A DNA stretch of 64,000 bases from Glaciihabitans sp. (GTDB taxonomy: Bacteria; Actinomycetota; Actinomycetes; Actinomycetales; Microbacteriaceae), in contig JAODMF010000005.1 in assembly GCA_025464095.1 (NCBI GenBank), positions 1-64,000 on the forward strand. Reading direction: 5' to 3'. The position numbers and the translations under genes are program-made. Positions 62,176 through 64,000 of the stretch are shown here, in pieces; position 1 is the stretch's first letter, and each line of letters opens with the position of its first letter. The notes under the pieces are model-generated. The model saw only the letters and a list, made by a program, of their open reading frames with translations. It did no database searches and was not told where the DNA came from.

Positions 62176-64000
62176 ATGCGTGTTCTTTTGGCCGGTGCGA
62201 CGGGCGCGATCGGTCGCGAACTCGTCCCCCAGCTGATCGCCGCGGGCCATGAGGTCATCGGCATCACGCGCCATGCGGGCGCGCTCGCGGGTAGCGGCGC
62301 CCAGGAGATCGTTGCCGACGTGCTCGATCGCGAGGGCTTCCTCCGTGCCCTCGATGGTGTTTCGGCGGACGCCGTTATCAACCAGCTGACCGCGCTCGCG
62401 AAGCCCCCGGTGCACTACCGCGACATGCGCCAGACGAATCGGCTTCGCACGGAGGGCACGAGCACCCTCATCGCTGCAGCCCGGCAGGTGGGGGCGAAGC
62501 GGTTCGTCACGGCATCCATCTTCTATGGCTACGGCTTCTCCGACCGCGGACGTGTGCTGCTGGACGAGTCCGCGAGCTTCGGCAGTGAGCCGGACAAGTC
62601 GCCCAACGACGACGTGCTGCGCGCGGTGCTCAGCAACGAGCAGCAGGCTCGCGCGTTCGGCGGGGTCGCGTTGCGCTACGGATTGTTCTACTCCGCGCAT
62701 TCCCGGCCGTCGCCGGTCGCCCGTCGCTGGGACGGCGCCCTGCCCGTCGTACACATCGCCGATGCGGCCCAGGCCGCCGTGCTGGCCCTCACGAAGGGCA
62801 AGCCGGGCGAGGCGTACAACGTGGCAACCGACGAGGAAGTCACCTATCGCGAGCTTCAGGATCGCCTCGCCGCGCTCGAGGGCGTTCGTCGGCCCACCGA
62901 GGTTCCGGATGGCCTGCTGCGGGCTGTCGCTCCGTTCGGTTCCCAGCTGGTCACCCGCGCATCCGTGCGCCTGTCGAGCGAGAAGGCGCGTCGCGTTCTC
63001 GGCTGGCGTCCGAGGTACGAGAGGCTGGACGACCTGCTCCCTCCGGCGCCGGCGCGCTCGCCGCACGTGCGGCTGCCCAGCGGCCCCACGCGCGAGGAGG
63101 CGGCGGCCACCCGCGCCGCCGCCGTGCGAATCGCCGATGCCAGGGCCGCGCAGGCCCGGGAAGCTCAGGCCCGCGAAGCGTACGCCCATGCGGCAGCCGA
63201 TCGTGCCGCCGCCGCACAGGCCTCACTCGAGAACACGGTCGTCGCCGACGAACCCGTGAGGGCCGAGCCCGAGTTCGTTCCGATGGACAGCGTCGAAGCC
63301 GACACTGTCGCCTCCGTCGAGGCGGATGCGGAAGGCGTGGATGCCGTCGAGCTTGAATCGGCAACGGACGACATCGCGACCGTCGACGCCGCGCCGGTCG
63401 ATACCGCGCCAGCTGAGGACGCCGAAGAGTTCGATGAGGCCGACGACCTGGGCCGGAAGCTGGCCGACGCCGCCGTTGCCCGCGCAAAGGATGCGTCGCA
63501 GAGGGTAGCCGAGGTGTCCGTCTCGCTCACCCGGCGGGCACGGGAGAGCGTGGCACGCCTGCGCGAGCAGCGTGCCGCCGACGCCGAGCAGCGCCGCCGC
63601 GCCCTGGTCGAAGCAGCCGAAGCAGCCGAAGCAGCCGAAGCCGAAGCAGCCGACAGGCAAGCGGCGCTGAACGCCGAGGCCGCAGCGTTGCAGGCGGCCG
63701 AGCAGGAGGAGACCGCCGTGCCGGACACTGCTGTGCAGGACAGTGCCGGGCAGGACAGCGCCGTGCAGGACAGTGCCGAGCCGGACAGCGAAGTGCAGGA
63801 CAGCGCCGAGCAGGACAGTGCCGAGCCGGACAGCGAAGTGCAGGACAGCGCCGAGCGGGAAGTGTTTGTCACCGCTGCATCGAACCGGGTTGCTGCCCTG
63901 GCCGCGGTGAAGGCCGCCCAGGTCGCCTCATCGCCGACCGCCGATGAGGATGACCCCGACTCCGTCGAGACCGTGTACGCCGAACATCAGCCCACGGGCG
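62176..64000 (+). CDS. NAD-dependent epimerase/dehydratase with long repetitive C-terminal extension (runs off the window)
   Basis: The frame opens at ATG 62176 and is still open at the window end (608 codons). Residues 1-285 are an extended short-chain dehydrogenase: MRVLLAGATGAIGRELVPQL, DAVINQLTALAKPPVHYRDM, VTASIFYGYGFSDRG, LRYGLFYSAHSRPSP, VVHIADAAQAAVLAL and EKARRVLGWRPRYERL. The usual YxxxK catalytic pair is not obvious. From about residue 300 comes an Ala/Arg/Glu-rich coil, then an acidic segment (380-425), another Ala-rich coil, and a pentapeptide-type repeat SAVQD/SAEPD/SEVQD (about 514-560). This tail has no family I recognise. In relatives mfd usually follows pth; here this gene intervenes. 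Confidence 0.85.
   Translation, partial: MRVLLAGATGAIGRELVPQLIAAGHEVIGITRHAGALAGSGAQEIVADVLDREGFLRALDGVSADAVINQLTALAKPPVHYRDMRQTNRLRTEGTSTLIAAARQVGAKRFVTASIFYGYGFSDRGRVLLDESASFGSEPDKSPNDDVLRAVLSNEQQARAFGGVALRYGLFYSAHSRPSPVARRWDGALPVVHIADAAQAAVLALTKGKPGEAYNVATDEEVTYRELQDRLAALEGVRRPTEVPDGLLRAVAPFGSQLVTRASVRLSSEKARRVLGWRPRYERLDDLLPPAPARSPHVRLPSGPTREEAAATRAAAVRIADARAAQAREAQAREAYAHAAADRAAAAQASLENTVVADEPVRAEPEFVPMDSVEADTVASVEADAEGVDAVELESATDDIATVDAAPVDTAPAEDAEEFDEADDLGRKLADAAVARAKDASQRVAEVSVSLTRRARESVARLREQRAADAEQRRRALVEAAEAAEAAEAEAADRQAALNAEAAALQAAEQEETAVPDTAVQDSAGQDSAVQDSAEPDSEVQDSAEQDSAEPDSEVQDSAEREVFVTAASNRVAALAAVKAAQVASSPTADEDDPDSVETVYAEHQPTG
63714..63860 (+). repeat. 15-bp tandem repeats encoding SAxxD pentapeptides
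   Basis: Nine or so tandem 15-base units of the GTGCAGGACAGCGCC type encode TAVQD, SAGQD, SAVQD, SAEPD, SEVQD, SAEQD, SAEPD, SEVQD and SAERE. A 45-base higher-order duplication (SAEPDSEVQDSAEQD and its neighbour) is visible, indicating recent expansion in frame. Confidence 0.85.

Noticed and set aside
62525-63259. Separate 244-codon Arg/Ser-rich gene inside the epimerase
   Set aside because: It is an out-of-frame shadow of the epimerase frame, which carries the dehydrogenase motifs throughout.

Overview
The window is high-GC actinobacterial chromosome, most likely from the family Microbacteriaceae (Micrococcales). This is inferred from three things: strongly GC-biased third codon positions with a recurrent GGATGC/GCATCC signature, actinobacterial gene orders (pmt/rsmI-metG-tatD-rsmA-ispE, tRNA-Gln/glmU-prs, rplY-pth), and actinobacterial families such as DUF222-HNH, DUF3060 and a large HrpA. 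No rRNA, CRISPR array, prophage or recognisable insertion sequence was seen. Coding density is high, with genes on both strands.

Layout. 1-4166: end of an MFS transporter gene, then a ribonucleotide reductase operon behind tandem NrdR boxes and DnaA boxes. The beta subunit has Phe at the radical-Tyr position and Glu as first metal ligand (class Ic-like). The redox-active Cys tail of the alpha subunit lies in a separate overlapping frame. 4169-12819: a GNAT, a polar-amino-acid ABC transporter, a cysteine-synthase-like PLP enzyme, an NtaA/SnaA/DszA-type flavin monooxygenase, a HAL-family lyase without the usual Ala-Ser-Gly MIO motif, a second GNAT and an FMN reductase. Together they resemble uptake and C-S or C-N cleavage of an unusual (sulfur) amino acid. 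12854-19057: a 62-bp palindrome, a thiolase, a secreted protein and HrpA. 19175-27341: class V aminotransferase-fold protein, aldo/keto reductase, DUF255 thioredoxin-like protein, rhodanese, DUF3060 lipoprotein, CoA-binding protein and O-acetylhomoserine sulfhydrylase, several of them sulfur-related. 27402-39504: protein mannosyltransferase, an HNH-DUF222 gene, then rsmI, metG, small conserved genes, a macrodomain protein, a quinone reductase, TatD nuclease, rsmA and ispE.

39613-51744: a membrane molybdopterin oxidoreductase, an ABC-F ATPase, a MarR regulator, tRNA-Gln(TTG), a ROK regulator with a xylose/ribose-type sugar ABC transporter placed between the tRNA and glmU-prs. 51770-57319: PadR regulator with a His-rich N terminus, a membrane protein, an APC permease, 6-phosphogluconate dehydrogenase divergent from gluconokinase and a D-2-hydroxyacid dehydrogenase. 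57329-64000: a DUF1501/DUF1800 Tat-exported pair, rplY, pth, and an NAD-dependent epimerase with a long repetitive C-terminal extension that runs off the window.

A theme across the window is a high load of short tandem repeats (periods 8-60 bp) between genes and at the termini of proteins. The most interesting items are the split RNR alpha subunit, the MIO-less lyase cluster, and these repeat tracts.
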